Source: Fasciolopsis buskii (Eukaryota; Platyhelminthes; Trematoda; Plagiorchiida; Fasciolidae). From it: 64,000 nucleotides of DNA. The stretch is taken from positions 81,088 to 145,087 of the forward strand of contig LUCM01009854.1 of NCBI GenBank assembly GCA_008360955.1, read 5' to 3'. The notes under the pieces were generated by a model. That model saw only the letters and a list, made by a program, of their open reading frames with translations. It was not told the DNA's origin and searched no databases. The translations under genes and the position numbers were made by a program. Below are positions 62,887-64,000 of the stretch, piece by piece; position 1 is the first letter of the stretch; each line of letters begins with the position of its first letter.

Positions 62887-64000
62887 TTCCACGATTGACG
62901 ACGACACGGAAGCTGTCAAAACTATCACCATAAAAGACAACACAATTTCAACCATGGATGAGTGTAACAGTCCGAACAGTTTTTATGGTCAACAGATTTA
63001 TGGCGATCAATTTCCAGAAGAGCTAAGTGCTTTACCCGCTTTTGATCCTGCTGTGCAACGCACGAATCTGGTCTCCATTGATCCCGTCGTACGTAACTTG
63101 AGCTCCAAACCGAATCAGAGCGCATCCCAAGTCAACGGGTACCGTGAACGTTATCTGGAACATAGTACTCGAGACAACCGTTATCCTAATAATCATTCCA
63201 TTTCTTCCGCACGCAGTATGGGTAACATTTCTAGTTCATACAAATTAACTCAGCCGGGCGAAACTCCAAACTCCGAAAAGTATAACCTGAAAGACTACCG
63301 CCAAAACCTTTCACACAGCGGGGATCGACGAACTCGTGGATGGGACCAGCCCCCTATCGGGTCAAATGAGCGTACAACCTTTTACAGTTTCCAAGATGGT
63401 TTGAATCTGACCACGCAAATCCAAAACGACGAATATGAGGAAGAGCGCGCCCTGGAATCTATCCATCCCAGACCCAAACCACCACCACGTCTTACTGAAC
63501 CAGAATTCTTGAACCATCGACCCCATCGTCCTAGCAAGCTTCGCCAAACGCCGGAGCCAACTCGTCAGCCTAGTTACGAAATGATTCCAAATCGGCCGGC
63601 TGGTACGCCACGGCAAATGAGACCGGCATCCGAACAGGAATCAAAGAGAAAAAATAATCAATACAGAACCGTACTTTATGTGGTCCCAAGCCCACCAGCC
63701 CAGGACGGTGATCCAAACAAATCCAGCCCTTTACATTCTGACAGATCGGGCAGTCGAGAATCATATCACTGTGGTTATCCGGAAGTAAATTTGAATTACA
63801 ACTCAGAAGATGGACCGCAAACTACAGTACCTGCGGTCAACAAAAGCCCTATTCCTCAGTATTACACTTCTCGACTCGCGGGGGACGTTGCCGTTCCTGT
63901 AGAATACGACATGCAAAGTCCATATGGAATGAAACGGTATGACCTAGATATAAATCAACCAAAGGAATCATCCCGATATGATGTGGATGATAAACCACAC
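62886..64000 (+). CDS. Large exon of an unrecognised proline/serine-rich disordered protein (partial)
   Basis: The frame is open for 371 codons to the window edge, far beyond any other open stretch here. It has smooth protein-like composition rich in Ser, Pro, Asn, Arg, Tyr and Gln. It begins DDDTEAVKTITIKDN and includes a class of proline motif, RPKPPPR (63470-63490), of the kind bound by SH3 domains. Many Tyr residues sit in polar contexts, e.g. PSYEM and PQYYTSR. No membrane segment, signal peptide or folded domain is visible, so an intracellular scaffold or the cytoplasmic part of a receptor are both possible; I do not recognise the family. Start: either this is an internal exon, spliced after CTAATCTCAG at 62885 with the first two bases completing a codon, or translation starts at the ATG at 62954, whose context ACCATGG is excellent. 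An in-frame stop at 62864 limits the frame upstream. The 3' end lies outside the window. Confidence 0.75.

Overview
The window looks like flatworm DNA, most likely a digenean trematode (fluke). It is AT-rich, almost without genes, and littered with decayed retrotransposons. The LINE pieces at 41150-44090 and 5690-6210, the CR1-type 3' end at 52120-52925 and the Penelope-like piece at 2390-2905 all read like families I associate with fluke genomes. There are no bacterial-style operons, rRNA genes or CRISPR arrays. The organism assignment is an inference from element families, not from a diagnostic gene.

Layout. 1-160 is a perfect palindrome with a (AT)37 core. 2390-2905 (-) is a Penelope-like reverse-transcriptase fragment. 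5690-6210 (-) is the 3' part of an RTE-like LINE. 41150-44090 (+) is a near full-length but dead LINE with endonuclease and reverse transcriptase. 52120-52925 (-) is a CR1-type 3' end, whose 3' UTR recurs at 38401-38540. Several tRNA-like short elements are scattered through the window (1945, 6921, 13018, 29450, 31068, 47600, 50028, 56339; a tail-only copy at 4515). A roughly 0.65-0.74 kb repeat with two oppositely oriented tRNA-like modules occurs twice, inverted, at 14622-15280 and 37656-38391. The two copies are nearly identical, and the second carries an internal 226-bp tandem duplication.

The only convincing host coding sequence is at the far right. From 62886 to the window edge a 371-codon reading frame stays open and encodes a Ser/Pro/Arg/Asn-rich, probably disordered protein with an SH3-ligand-like proline motif. 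It is preceded by a good splice acceptor. Most of the window would then be intergenic DNA or long introns.

The most interesting signal is not a protein. At 50254-50302 (-) there is a complete minimal type I hammerhead ribozyme: intact core, a closing 5-bp stem I, a 5-bp stem II, and the very short stem III known from Penelope-like elements. A second, decayed hammerhead-like core with the same spacing lies at 44615-44658 (+). I found no novel multi-gene system, and most short ORFs here are what chance predicts.
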